DNA of 64,000 nt from NCBI RefSeq assembly GCF_000695625.1, contig NZ_JMQI01000079.1, positions 248,001 to 312,000 on the forward strand, written 5' to 3'. A program made the translations under genes and the position numbers. Below the pieces are notes generated by a model. The model saw only the letters and a list, made by a program, of their open reading frames with translations, was not told where the DNA came from and did not search any database. This DNA comes from Amycolatopsis rifamycinica (GTDB taxonomy: Bacteria > Actinomycetota > Actinomycetes > Mycobacteriales > Pseudonocardiaceae). Positions 39,717-48,204 of this stretch are shown here, piece after piece; within the stretch, counting starts at the first letter, position 1, and each line of letters opens with the position of its first letter.

Positions 39717-41102
39717 TCAGTGCACGAAGGTGAACCAGTTGAGGTTCACGAAATCCGCGGGCTGGCCGCTCGTGAACGTCAGGTACACGTTGTGCACGCC
39801 GGTCACCGCGCTGATGTTCGCCGGGACGGTCCGCCAGCTCTGCCAGCCCCCGGTGTTGCCCAGCGCGAAGCTGCCGATGGGCGCGTTGGATCGGCTGTCG
39901 AGCCGCACCTCGACGAGCCCGCTCACGCCGGCCGCCGCGCCGGAGGCGACCCTGGCCTGGAAGTTCGTGGCCGCGGAGCTGCCGAAGTCGATGTTCGGGT
40001 AGAGCGCCCAGTCGCCGTTGGCCACCGCGCCGACGTTCTGGCCGCCGCCGGCGTCGGTGGTGGCCTCGGTGATCATCCCGGACTGCTGGCCGAACGCCTC
40101 CGCCTGGATGGTGCTGTAGGCGCTGCCGCCACCGGACGGCGGCGTGGTCGTGGTGGGCGGGGTGGTCGTGCCGCCGCCGCCGCGGGTGGACACCGTGACG
40201 TAGTCGACGACCATCGGGTGACCGGGCACGATCCCCGGCCCCGGCGTGGTCGTGCCCGAGTTGTTGTTCGGGAACGCGCCGCCGATGGCCAGGTTCAGCA
40301 GCACGAAGTAGCCCTGGTGGGTCGTCATGTTCGCCCAGGTGGTCGCGTCGACCTGGTTCTGGCTCACCGAGTGGAACTGCTGGCCGTCGACGAACCACCG
40401 GAAGACCTGCGGGCTGGTGCTCGCGTCCCATTCGAAGCGGTAGGTGTGGAAGGCCGACTGGCAGCTGCTGCCCGGGCAGGCCCGGTTGTTCGGCAGGCCG
40501 GTGGTCTCGTTGCACGGGCCGCCCGGGTTTACCCCGCAGTGCAGGACGCCCCAGACCGAGTTGATCCCGTTGACGTTCTCCATGATGTCGAACTCGCCGA
40601 CGGCGGGCCAGTTCCAGTAGTTGCCGCGGTACGGGCCGCCGAGCGCCCAGAACGCGGGCCAGTAGCCGAGCGCAGCCGCGCCGGTGACGTTCGGCATCTG
40701 GATCCGGCTTTCGATCCGCACGACCCCGCCCGCCGGGGGCCGGAAGTCGGCGCGCTGGGTCTCGATGCGGGCCGACGTCCAGTTGCCCGCGCTGTCGCGC
40801 AACGGCGTGATGCGGAGGTTGCCGGCGCCGTCCTGCGCGAGGTTGGCCGTGCTCGCAGTGTAGTTCTGGATCTCGCCGGTGCCCCAGTTGGCGGGGCCGC
40901 CGGGGTAGCCGTGGCCGGTGTCGATGATCCAGTTCGCGCTCGAGGGGAGCGAGCCCGCACCGCCGGTGAAGTCGTCGGCGAACACGGTGGTCCAGCCCGA
41001 TTCGGGCGGCGGGATGGACGCGGCCGCGGGCAGCGTCAGCGGGACGGCGATGAGCGCGGCGCCGAGCACGGCACCGAGGGCGAGTCTGCGGGAGTGGGGC
41101 AT
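39717..41102 (-). CDS. Secreted GH16 beta-glucanase with CBM6
   Basis: A 461-residue exported enzyme hydrolysing beta-1,3 or mixed-linked glucan. A signal peptide (1-29, LGAVLGAALIAVPLTLPAAA) precedes the GH16 domain (about 35-315). The catalytic motif is GEFDIMENV with Glu170, Asp172 and Glu175. A Gly/Thr/Pro linker leads to a CBM6 module (about 335-461: IQAEAFGQQSGM, FVNLNWFTFV). ATG 41102 has AAGGAGG upstream. A 21-bp palindrome at 41129-41149 probably controls it. The gene interrupts an otherwise regulatory stretch and may be a later arrival. Confidence 0.93.
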   Translation of the reverse strand: MPHSRRLALGAVLGAALIAVPLTLPAAASIPPPESGWTTVFADDFTGGAGSLPSSANWIIDTGHGYPGGPANWGTGEIQNYTASTANLAQDGAGNLRITPLRDSAGNWTSARIETQRADFRPPAGGVVRIESRIQMPNVTGAAALGYWPAFWALGGPYRGNYWNWPAVGEFDIMENVNGINSVWGVLHCGVNPGGPCNETTGLPNNRACPGSSCQSAFHTYRFEWDASTSPQVFRWFVDGQQFHSVSQNQVDATTWANMTTHQGYFVLLNLAIGGAFPNNNSGTTTPGPGIVPGHPMVVDYVTVSTRGGGGTTTPPTTTTPPSGGGSAYSTIQAEAFGQQSGMITEATTDAGGGQNVGAVANGDWALYPNIDFGSSAATNFQARVASGAAAGVSGLVEVRLDSRSNAPIGSFALGNTGGWQSWRTVPANISAVTGVHNVYLTFTSGQPADFVNLNWFTFVH

Positions 41103-41128
41103 CGGGGACGACCTCCTTGTCGACCGGA

Positions 41129-41149
41129 TTTGTTGCCGTTCGCAACAAA
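41129..41149. promoter_or_regulatory. Operator TTTGTTGC-N5-GCAACAAA upstream of the glucanase
   Basis: A perfect 8-bp inverted repeat with a 5-bp spacer. It is AT-rich against a 70% GC background and lies 27 bases before the glucanase ATG. A sugar-responsive repressor is likely, but no regulator gene is adjacent. Confidence 0.7.
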
Positions 41150-41260
41150 GCCCGCCGACAAGGAGAACTGACGTCCCCACGCCGATTCCAGAGGCGTTAC
41201 ACGGGTTGGGTGATCCAGGTCACAAGAAGTGCCCGGAAGTACCCGAACCGGACATCGGCG

Positions 41261-42106
41261 TCAGAGGCCGAAGCGGGACCAGGCCGCCTTCTGCGTCACC
41301 GCGTCCAGCACCGCCGACGCCGCCGCCGGTGCCCCGAGGCCGAGGCGCGCCAGCAGGGGCTTCTTCGGCTCGGCCACCGAGATCTCCGCGTCCGGGTAGC
41401 GCTCGGTGACGATCTGGCGGAGGCTGCCGAGGCCGTCGGCCAGGCCCAGCTCGACCGCCTTCGCACCGAGCCAGACGTCGCCGGTGAACAGGTCCTCCGA
41501 GTCGGCCAGCCGGTCGCCGCGGCGCTCCTTGACCCAGTTCACGAACAACTCGTGGAGCTGGGTGTGCATCTTCTTCAGCCACTCGACGTCTTCGGGCTTC
41601 TCCGGCGAGAACGGGTCCAGCCGCGACTTGTTCGCGCCCGCCGTGTGCAGCCGCCGCTCGATGCCGAAGCGTTCGAGCAGGCCGGTGAACCCGAAGCCGC
41701 CGCTGATCACGCCGATCGAGCCGACCATCGACGTCCGGTGCGCGTAGATCTCGTCCGCCGCGCAGGCCAGCCAGTACCCGCCCGACGCGGCGACGTCCTC
41801 GCAGAACGCCAGCACCGGCACGTTCTTCTCGTCGGCCAGCTGGCGGATGCGCTCGGCGACCAGGCCGGACTGCGTCGGGGCGCCACCGGGCGAGTTGATC
41901 AGCAGCGCGACCGCCTTCAGCCGCTCGTGACCGAACGCCCTGGTCAGCGCCGTTTCCACTGCGGCCAGGTTGATCGCCCCCCTGGCCAGCGGCGACGGCG
42001 ACGGGGTGATCACGCCGTGCAGCTTCACCACGGCCACGACGTCCTTGCGCTCCACGCGGTCGGCGAGCCCCGGGATCCGCGAAGCCAGTTTGTCCGTAAC
42101 GCTCAT
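41261..42106 (-). CDS. S49 family peptidase (SppA-like)
   Basis: A 281-residue serine-lysine protease. Motifs are VVAVVKLHGVITPSP, LLINSPGGAPTQSGL, the nucleophile region EDVAASGGYWLACAADEIYA, SMVGSIGVISGGFGF, and the Lys region AGANKSRLDPFSP. The length is that of the single-domain bacterial forms. There is no clear N-terminal membrane helix, so it may be soluble or peripheral. The usual role is degradation of cleaved signal peptides. It begins at ATG 42106, 83 bases after the kinase gene. Confidence 0.9.
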   Translation of the reverse strand: MSVTDKLASRIPGLADRVERKDVVAVVKLHGVITPSPSPLARGAINLAAVETALTRAFGHERLKAVALLINSPGGAPTQSGLVAERIRQLADEKNVPVLAFCEDVAASGGYWLACAADEIYAHRTSMVGSIGVISGGFGFTGLLERFGIERRLHTAGANKSRLDPFSPEKPEDVEWLKKMHTQLHELFVNWVKERRGDRLADSEDLFTGDVWLGAKAVELGLADGLGSLRQIVTERYPDAEISVAEPKKPLLARLGLGAPAAASAVLDAVTQKAAWSRFGL

Positions 42107-42189
42107 GAAGCCCAGGCTAGCCGGATTTTTCGGGGGTCCGGGTGGCGAAGCCCCCGGCCCGGGACGAAGCCCTGGATGTCACAGCGGAG

Positions 42190-43515
42190 TCAGCCCATGG
42201 GGAGGATGCCGGAGCGGGTGCCGTTGACGCCGTTCACCTCGGCCCCGGTCAGCTGGGCGGGCCCGCCCTGTGCCGGGACGTCGGCCTCGCTCCGGTCGGC
42301 GTCGGAGCTGTAGTCGGGCATGTTCGGCCGGACACCAGGGACGAACTTCGGCACCCGCAGCGTCACCTTCATGCCGGCCCCGGGCGCGGTCTCGACCATC
42401 ACCGCGTAGTCGCTGCCGAAGACCTGCTGCATGCGCTGGTTGATGTTGCCGAGCCCGACGTGCGCGCCGGTGCGGTGGGCGCTCTTGAGGTCGTTGAGCC
42501 GCCGCGGGTCCATGCCGATGCCGTCGTCCTCGACGCTGATCAGCGCCTCGGTGCCGTAGTCCTGCGCGATCACCGTGACGCAGCCGCCGCTCGGCTTGCT
42601 GGCCAGCCCGTGCTTGACCGCGTTCTCCACCAGCGGCTGGATGATCAGGAACGGCACGACGACGCTGAGCACCTCGGGCGCGATCTTCATCCGCACCTCG
42701 AGCCGTCCGCCGAAGCGGGCGTTCTCGATGGTCAGGTAGCGGTCGATGTTGCGCAGCTCCTCGGCGAGCGAGATGAACATGCCCGACGTCCGGAACGAGT
42801 AGCGCGTGAAGTCGGCGAAGTCCTGAAGCAGCTCTCGCGCCTCTTCGGGGTCCGTGCGGATCAGCGCGGAGATCGTGTTCAGCGCGTTGTAGACGAAGTG
42901 CGGCGAGATCTGCGCCCGCAGCGCCTTGATCTCGGCCTGCTGCAGCTGGTGCTTGGACTCGTCGAGCCGGGCGAGCTCGAACTGGGTGCAGACGAACTGG
43001 GCGACGGCGTCGGCCATCTGCACCAGCCGGCCGCGGGTCCGGCCGACGACGATCAGCGCCGCCTCGGTCTCCCCCTCCACCAGCAGCGGCACGATGACGG
43101 CGGTCTTCATCCGGCAGGTGCCGCGGTGGTTGCACGGCATCCGGTCGTGCGCCACGACCTCGCGCCGGTGCTTGCGGATCGCCGCCCCGATCGCCTCGAC
43201 GAGGTCGACGTAGTGCTCGTTCGCCTCGCCGTCCCACGACAGCAGCGTGCCCTCGCTGTCGGTGATGCCGACGGCGACGCAGTCGAGCATCTGCAGCAGC
43301 TGCGTGGTGATCTTGTCGGCGGCTTCCTCGTCCAGGCCGGAGCGGAGGTTCGGCGCGGCCTTCCACATCCGGTGGACGGCCTCCAGCATGGCCTCTTCCT
43401 TCAGGCTGGCCGGCTTGCGCTGCCTGAGGAACAGCACGATCACCGCGACCAGGAGGAGCACCACAAGAGCCCACGGGACGATCTGCGCAAGCGGGAACCC
43501 GGACACGGCGTCCAT
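42190..43515 (-). CDS. LytS-type sensor histidine kinase
   Basis: A 441-residue membrane kinase. One helix (about 11-31, IVPWALVVLLLVAVIVLFLR) is followed by a GAF-like sensor region (about 60-180) that contains the compact motif CNHRGTC (Cys128, His130, Cys134). The His_kinase domain has His206 in AQISPHFVYNALNTISALI; the ATPase part shows QPLVENAVKHGL and DDGIGM. This kinase type pairs with LytTR regulators; the one at 38799-39632 is the nearest and only such partner here. A carboxylate or redox cue is conceivable. The start at 43515 is preferred; 43566 would add 17 residues. Confidence 0.88.
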   Translation of the reverse strand: MDAVSGFPLAQIVPWALVVLLLVAVIVLFLRQRKPASLKEEAMLEAVHRMWKAAPNLRSGLDEEAADKITTQLLQMLDCVAVGITDSEGTLLSWDGEANEHYVDLVEAIGAAIRKHRREVVAHDRMPCNHRGTCRMKTAVIVPLLVEGETEAALIVVGRTRGRLVQMADAVAQFVCTQFELARLDESKHQLQQAEIKALRAQISPHFVYNALNTISALIRTDPEEARELLQDFADFTRYSFRTSGMFISLAEELRNIDRYLTIENARFGGRLEVRMKIAPEVLSVVVPFLIIQPLVENAVKHGLASKPSGGCVTVIAQDYGTEALISVEDDGIGMDPRRLNDLKSAHRTGAHVGLGNINQRMQQVFGSDYAVMVETAPGAGMKVTLRVPKFVPGVRPNMPDYSSDADRSEADVPAQGGPAQLTGAEVNGVNGTRSGILPMG

Positions 43516-43614
43516 GCTCTGCGCTCGACCGACCGGGTGCAAGGCCTGATCCCACTTTCTGTCCAACGACGATGACCGAGGGTTGAGAGGACCCTACCCA
43601 GCGTCCGGAAGCGG

Positions 43615-44475
43615 CTACTTCAGGAGCCGCGACATCCGGCGGTCGGCCAGCGGCTTGCCGCCGGTCTGGCAGGTCGGGCAGTACTGGAACGACTTGTCGG
43701 CGAAGGATATTTCGCGGATCGTGTCGCCGCAGACGGGACACGGCAGCCCGGTGCGCGCGTGCACCCGCAGGCCCGACCGCTTCTCCCCCTTCAGCCGGGC
43801 CGCCTTCTGCCCCACCGACCGCTCGACGGCGTCCGTCTCGATCTCGTGGATCGCCTCGGCGAGGGTTTCCAGCGCGCCTTCGTCGAGCTTGCCGATCGTG
43901 GCGTACGGCGAGAGCTTCGCGCGGTGCATGATCTCGTCGGAGTAGGCGTTGCCGATCCCGGCGAGCAGCGACTGGTCGGTGAGCGCCCACTTCAGCCGGG
44001 TGTTCTTGCCGGCGAAGAGCTCCCGCAGCTGGGCGGCGTCCACGGCGAGCGCGTCCGGCCCCAGCCGCGCCACGCTCGCGATCTCCTGCGGGTCCTTGAC
44101 GACCCACACCGCCAGGCCCTTCTTCGTGCCCGCCTCGGTGAGGTCGAACCCCGGGCCGGTGGCCGACTCGAGGTGCACCCGCAGCGAGATGGGGCCCTTC
44201 CCCGGCTTCAGGGGCGCCGCGGCGAGGCCGTCGGACCAGCGCAGCCAGCCCGCGCGGGCCAGGTGGACGACCAGGTGCAGGTCGCCGGCCACGACGTCCA
44301 GGTGCTTGCCGTGCCGGGTCGCGCCGGTGATCTCGCGGCCGTGCAGTTCGGTCCACGGCGGTGTCGCCGTCTTCAGCACGCTGAGCGATGCGACATCGAT
44401 GCGGAAGATCGTCCGGCCGACAGCGTTCTCGCGCAGGTGGTGAGCCAGTGCTTCGACCTCGGGTAGCTCGGGCAT
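43615..44475 (-). CDS. nei: Fpg/Nei family DNA glycosylase-AP lyase
   Basis: A 286-residue base-excision repair enzyme. Pro2 and Glu3 of MPELPEVEALAHHLRENAVG are the catalytic end. The H2TH region includes SLLAGIGNAYSDEIMHRAKL. The C-terminal zinc finger has four Cys in CPVCG and CPTCQ, followed by GGKPLADRRMSRLLK. The overall sequence is closer to the actinobacterial Nei2-like group than to MutM. Substrate range (oxidised pyrimidines or formamidopyrimidines) is inferred. It follows a small membrane protein gene by 12 bases. Confidence 0.9.
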   Translation of the reverse strand: MPELPEVEALAHHLRENAVGRTIFRIDVASLSVLKTATPPWTELHGREITGATRHGKHLDVVAGDLHLVVHLARAGWLRWSDGLAAAPLKPGKGPISLRVHLESATGPGFDLTEAGTKKGLAVWVVKDPQEIASVARLGPDALAVDAAQLRELFAGKNTRLKWALTDQSLLAGIGNAYSDEIMHRAKLSPYATIGKLDEGALETLAEAIHEIETDAVERSVGQKAARLKGEKRSGLRVHARTGLPCPVCGDTIREISFADKSFQYCPTCQTGGKPLADRRMSRLLK

Positions 44476-44487
44476 GGCTCCAGTGTC

Positions 44488-44928
44488 CTACTCGACCGGG
44501 TGAAGCGGCCCGTCGAAGTCCGGCAGCGAGTGCCGCTGGATGGTCTTGGAGATCTTCTTGACCTCGCCCTGCACGGTGAACATGCCGCGGATGGTGCCGA
44601 CCCAGCGCTCGGACGGCCGGTCACCGGTCACGTCGCCCTCGGTCTCCGCGACCACGGTCCACGGCCGCCGCAGCACCCACCGCAGGGGGAAGAAGAGCAC
44701 CACGAGCAGCAGCGCCAGCAACACCCAGGCCGGGATGTTGACCTGGTCCGGCGTCCACACGATCAGGATCACGGCCAGCAGCGCGGTGACCACGATCATC
44801 GCGATCCCCGGCCCGTAGCTGCCCGCGACGTCGTGCTCGAAGTCGTCGGCCGTCGCCGGTGCGCGCCATTCCATCTGGGCACGGACCACCCAGTCGCGGC
44901 CGTCTTCGCCGCGTACCAGCCGGTTCAT
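44488..44928 (-). CDS. Unrecognised small membrane protein upstream of nei
   Basis: A 146-residue protein with a polar N-terminus (VRGEDGRDWVVRAQMEWRAP), two helices (IAMIVVTALLAVILIVW and IPAWVLLALLLVVLFFPLRW) and a C-terminal soluble part (AETEGDVTGDRPSERWVGTI). I cannot assign a family. The phrase R-x-W-V-V-R-A at the start and the short C-terminal domain are conserved-looking. It is 12 bases from nei, so co-expression with DNA repair is possible but may be incidental. Confidence 0.6.
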   Translation of the reverse strand: MNRLVRGEDGRDWVVRAQMEWRAPATADDFEHDVAGSYGPGIAMIVVTALLAVILIVWTPDQVNIPAWVLLALLLVVLFFPLRWVLRRPWTVVAETEGDVTGDRPSERWVGTIRGMFTVQGEVKKISKTIQRHSLPDFDGPLHPVE

Positions 44929-45041
44929 TCAGTTGCCTCCCGGGGCGCCCGCAGGGTGAGCAGTACAACGGTACCGTGCCCGGGCTCACCCGCGCGAGGG
45001 AGGAACCGGACAACTCGCCCGCCAGAGGAGATCACCGCTGA

Positions 45042-46589
45042 TCAAGGACCCGTCGCCGCGGTGGTCACCGGGTCCGCCGGTTCGCCCGACCCGGTGACAG
45101 CCGGCGCCGAGTGCGGGCACGGCTTCTCCGACGTCGGCGTCACCGTCGTCGACGGCTCCGCGGCACCGGTCCCGTCCTCCTTCGGCACGGGCTTCTCCGC
45201 CACGTCCGATGGCGGCGCCGGACGGCCGGGCCGTCCGGTCGGCGACAGCTCGGGCACCTCGGCGTCCTCCGGCGTCGGCGCGTCGGCCGACTCGGTCGAC
45301 TCCGTCGTCATCGTCAGTTCGGGCCTCGACGTGTCCAGCCGCGGCGACGTCACCTGCTGGTCGGACGCGGCGAACGTCGAGGACGAGAGGTCTTCGCGCG
45401 GGCCAGGCTGCTCACCGGCACCGCCCACGACCGCCACCGGGACCTCCCCGGCGACCGGCAGCTCCGGCACTTCGTTCGCGGCGACCTGCCGCGCTCCGCC
45501 CCGCGACCGCGGGGGGGCCGCGACCCCGGTGCCCCGGCCGTTGAGCACGCCGACGCCGATCAGCGGCTCCGGCGCCGGCGGCTGGTGCGTCTCCGACGGC
45601 GGCACCACGACGAGCTCGGGCGCCCCGCCGGGCAACCCGACGTCCCGCACCGGCCCGGCCCCGAACAGCACCGGCCCGGCCGCGACGCCCACGGCCCCCA
45701 CCGCGGCGGTCGACGCCAGCGCCAGCCCGATCTTCACCTTCGAACCGACCAGGACACCCTTGACGGTCGCGCCGAGCCCGGCCAGCACCCCGCCGCCGCC
45801 CAGCGACGCGGCGGCCGGTACCAGCAGCACCAGCACCCCGGCGTGCGCCCGCAGCGACGAGCAGACGTCACGCAGCTCGTCCTGCGTCGCCCGGCACGAC
45901 GGGCACCCGTGCAGGTGCGCCTTGATCCGCTCGGCCTCCGCGCCGGTGACGCTGCCGGCGGTGAACCCGCCGAGCTTTTCGACGACCGCCCGGCACGAGT
46001 CCGGCCCGCGGTTCACCGAAAGGTGGGCCTGCAGGTACGCCGCACGCAGCCCCTGACGGGCCCGCCGGGCCAGCGCGGCGGTCGCGTTCGCGCTCAACCC
46101 GAAATGGGGCGCGACCATCGCGGGCTGCTCACCCTCGACCTCGGTCTGCCACAACACCGTCCGCCACCGCTCCGGCAAGCTGGTGAACGCGGTCGTGATC
46201 AACGTGTGCTCCGCCGTGCGGGCGTGCGTGTCGGCCCCCGCCCCGGCGCGGAAAGTCAGCTCGTCATCGGACACCGGGACGTCCCGGCGCGCACCGTGCC
46301 ACTCCCACGACACGCGGCGGGCCACGGTCAGCAGGTAGGCCCGGACGTAGTCACGGGGACCGGCGCCACGGCGGAGAGCCTGCAACACGCGGAAGAACGT
46401 CTCCGCGGTGATGTCGTCGGCCTCGGACCGATCCGCCGCCAGGCTCTGCGCGAGCCGGCGGACCGCGGCGGCGTGCAGCTCGAACAGCTCCCCGAACGCG
46501 GCGTCCTCGCCGTTGCGGAGCCGTTGCAGCAGGGCCTGCTCGTCGGATTCCGAGGCCGCTGGTGGCGGCACCGTGCCCAGCTCGGTCAT
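45042..46589 (-). CDS. Sigma factor fused to zinc-finger anti-sigma and membrane segment
   Basis: A 515-residue fusion. Residues 1-175 are an ECF sigma factor (NGEDAAFGELFELHAAAVRR, ADDITAETFFRVLQALRRG, LPERWRTVLWQTEVEGEQPA). Residues about 195-235 carry an anti-sigma zinc motif H-x3-C-x2-C in AHLHGCPSCRA. Two hydrophobic stretches follow (VLVLLVPAAASLGGGGVLAG, VKIGLALASTAAVGAVGVAA), then a long Pro/Thr/Ser tail, probably outside the cell. Sigma factor, inhibitor and anchor thus form one chain, which would need proteolysis or a conformational switch for release. The ATG at 46589 has AGGAGG 11 bases before it. Confidence 0.85.
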   Translation of the reverse strand: MTELGTVPPPAASESDEQALLQRLRNGEDAAFGELFELHAAAVRRLAQSLAADRSEADDITAETFFRVLQALRRGAGPRDYVRAYLLTVARRVSWEWHGARRDVPVSDDELTFRAGAGADTHARTAEHTLITTAFTSLPERWRTVLWQTEVEGEQPAMVAPHFGLSANATAALARRARQGLRAAYLQAHLSVNRGPDSCRAVVEKLGGFTAGSVTGAEAERIKAHLHGCPSCRATQDELRDVCSSLRAHAGVLVLLVPAAASLGGGGVLAGLGATVKGVLVGSKVKIGLALASTAAVGAVGVAAGPVLFGAGPVRDVGLPGGAPELVVVPPSETHQPPAPEPLIGVGVLNGRGTGVAAPPRSRGGARQVAANEVPELPVAGEVPVAVVGGAGEQPGPREDLSSSTFAASDQQVTSPRLDTSRPELTMTTESTESADAPTPEDAEVPELSPTGRPGRPAPPSDVAEKPVPKEDGTGAAEPSTTVTPTSEKPCPHSAPAVTGSGEPADPVTTAATGP

Positions 46590-46620
46590 CCGGCCCGGCA
46601 CCTCCTCCCCGAAGGTTTCC

Positions 46621-46636
46621 CCATTCGGTCGAATGG
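46621..46636. promoter_or_regulatory. Palindrome CCATTCGGTCGAATGG upstream of the fused sigma gene
   Basis: A 7-bp perfect inverted repeat with a 2-bp centre, 32 bases before the sigma ATG. It may be an operator or part of an autoregulated promoter. The rest of the 186-bp gap up to the tRNA holds a TATAGA hexamer (about 46747) that could be the tRNA -10. Confidence 0.4.
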
Positions 46637-46775
46637 AGACACCATACGGAGGGAATCAGCCGTCGTCACCCCTTGTACGCCAGCTGTGACACCGGAGCAC
46701 CGGTCCGGGAAGGGGGGACCCGGTGCCAAGCCCCTCCCGGCGAGGGTATAGAGTTCTCCCCATCAGCAAGACAAC

Positions 46776-46848
46776 GCGGATGTAGCGCAGCTGGTAGCGC
46801 ATCACCTTGCCAAGGTGAGGGTCGCGGGTTCGAATCCCGTCATCCGCT
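46776..46848 (+). tRNA. tRNA-Gly (anticodon GCC)
   Basis: The 73-base cloverleaf is complete. The acceptor stem GCGGATG pairs with CATCCGC, the D arm is GCGCAGCTGGTAGCGC, and the anticodon stem TCACC/GGTGA holds loop TTGCCAA with GCC at 46809-46811. The T arm is CGGGTTCGAATCCCG and T is the discriminator. CCA is not encoded. Confidence 0.97.
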
Positions 46849-46858
46849 CGGGGTTGCA

Positions 46859-46894
46859 GGGGTCATGTCGGCGGAACGCGCCGACCATGACCCC
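46859..46894 (+). terminator. Terminator of the tRNA-Gly transcript
   Basis: GGGGTCATG-TCGGCG pairs with CGCCGACCATGACCCC, giving about 15 pairs with one bulged base and a 5-base loop, then TTCG. A second G6/C6 hairpin follows at 46910-46926. Nothing else is seen between it and the Imm7 gene end at 47051. Confidence 0.75.
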
Positions 46895-47050
46895 TTCGCC
46901 ATTTCACCCGGGGGGCCGAGCCCCCCGGACCCCCCACGGTGCCTTCGCCAGACTTCGGGCGGGTGCCCCTCTTGGGTTTGGTCAGACGTCCGTGTGTTCC
47001 CCGGCTTCGCTTCGGCCAGACGTTGGGTGTTGACCCGCTTCCCGCGCTTC

Positions 47051-47449
47051 TCAGAGCTCGTAGGTGTCGAGGATTGTGGGGGCCACTGGGGTCAGGTGGG
47101 GGTCTTCGCGCTCGGTTACCTGGCCTCGGGCCATTCGGTACACGCGGAAGTTGTTGTCGTTCTCCGTGTCCTGGTCGTCCCACGTGTACAGGAGGCCGTA
47201 GGAGCCGGGGGCCAGTTCGCCCGCTCGGGTGAACAGCGTCAGGAGGTCCGTGGACTGGGCGCCGTGTTTGTCGATCCCGCCGAAGTGGAGCATGGGGATT
47301 CCCGCGCTCCAGCGGAGGTCGACCAGGTCGACGTCGGCCGCGTCGCGGATCGCGCGGTGCACGCGGTCGACCAGGCGCTCCAGGAGCGCCGCGTCGTCAT
47401 CGCCGCTCGCGGTCGCCTGGATGGTCACCCAGCCGTGATATTCGAACAC
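47051..47449 (-). CDS. Imm7-family immunity protein, orphan
   Basis: A 132-residue cytoplasmic protein. It begins MFEYHGWVTIQ and has GSYGLLYTWDDQD, FRVYRMARGQVTEREDPHL and a terminal APTILDTYEL; these are hallmarks of the Imm7 family, which neutralises polymorphic toxins. No toxin gene lies beside it, so it may protect against toxins of relatives or have a lost partner. A DUF2716-like gene follows upstream on the same strand, a possible second member of an immunity island. It ends next to the tRNA terminator region. Confidence 0.8.
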   Translation of the reverse strand: MFEYHGWVTIQATASGDDDAALLERLVDRVHRAIRDAADVDLVDLRWSAGIPMLHFGGIDKHGAQSTDLLTLFTRAGELAPGSYGLLYTWDDQDTENDNNFRVYRMARGQVTEREDPHLTPVAPTILDTYEL

Positions 47450-47482
47450 CCGCAGAACGGTAGCAAGAGATCAACCAGCGGC

Positions 47483-48124
47483 TCAGCGGGCCAGCGCCGA
47501 CGGCTTCCCGTCCCGGCGCAGCACGCTCGGCAGCACCCCGCCGCCCAGCCGCTCGAACGCCGGCACCAGCTTTTCGCCGAACACGCACAACGTCCGCTCC
47601 CACGGGTGCCCGAGCGTCCCGTACGAGAAGTCCGCCGCCAGGAACAGGTGGTAGTCCGCGCGCGGGAACACCGGCACCGGCCAGCGCGCGCCTTCGGACA
47701 TCAGGTGCGGGCGGATGCGGTAGGACTGGTGCTGCCAGTGCAACGCCCACATCCAGTCGTCCGGGCCGCAGACCTCGCGGAACGCGGCCAGCGCGATCGA
47801 CGCGACCTGGTGCTCCTCGACCGCGTACGGGCCCAGCCGGAACTCGGCCGAAGCCCTGTCCAGGTCCCCCGGCGAGAGGTCCCACGTCCGCGACGGCACC
47901 GGCTCACGGAACCCCGGCCAGGCGTGCGCGTAGGTGCTCGGCCAGAACGCCAGCTTGTCGTACACCCAGTACCAGGCGGGCTCGTCGACGACGCGGGAGA
48001 CGGCTTCCCAGGCAGCATTCACGGTTGAGACCTCGAGTCGGCCAGGCGCGGAAGAACACGCGAAAGCTTCGTGTTCGTCCTCCGGTTTGTCCAGTACCCG
48101 TCCGTCCGCCGCGAACTGTGTCAC
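47483..48124 (-). CDS. DUF2716-like protein
   Basis: A 213-residue soluble protein. The C-terminal half has WMWALHWQHQSYRIRPHL, WPVPVFPRADYHLFLAADFS and YGTLGHPWERTLCVFGEKLV, which I take as the DUF2716 signature; the N-terminus has AWYWVYDKLAFWPSTYAHAW. It is rich in aromatic residues, suggesting a compact ligand- or protein-binding fold. Function unknown. It is 33 bases from the Imm7 gene, probably in one transcript. The GTG at 48124 is a provisional start; the real N-terminus could be a little shorter. Confidence 0.7.
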   Translation of the reverse strand: MTQFAADGRVLDKPEDEHEAFACSSAPGRLEVSTVNAAWEAVSRVVDEPAWYWVYDKLAFWPSTYAHAWPGFREPVPSRTWDLSPGDLDRASAEFRLGPYAVEEHQVASIALAAFREVCGPDDWMWALHWQHQSYRIRPHLMSEGARWPVPVFPRADYHLFLAADFSYGTLGHPWERTLCVFGEKLVPAFERLGGGVLPSVLRRDGKPSALAR

Positions 48125-48204
48125 TCAGACGGGTGGGTTACGCCAGCTTGTCACCCCGCCGATCCGGACCGGGAGGCGCCGGGCGGACCCGGCGCCTCCC
48201 GGGC

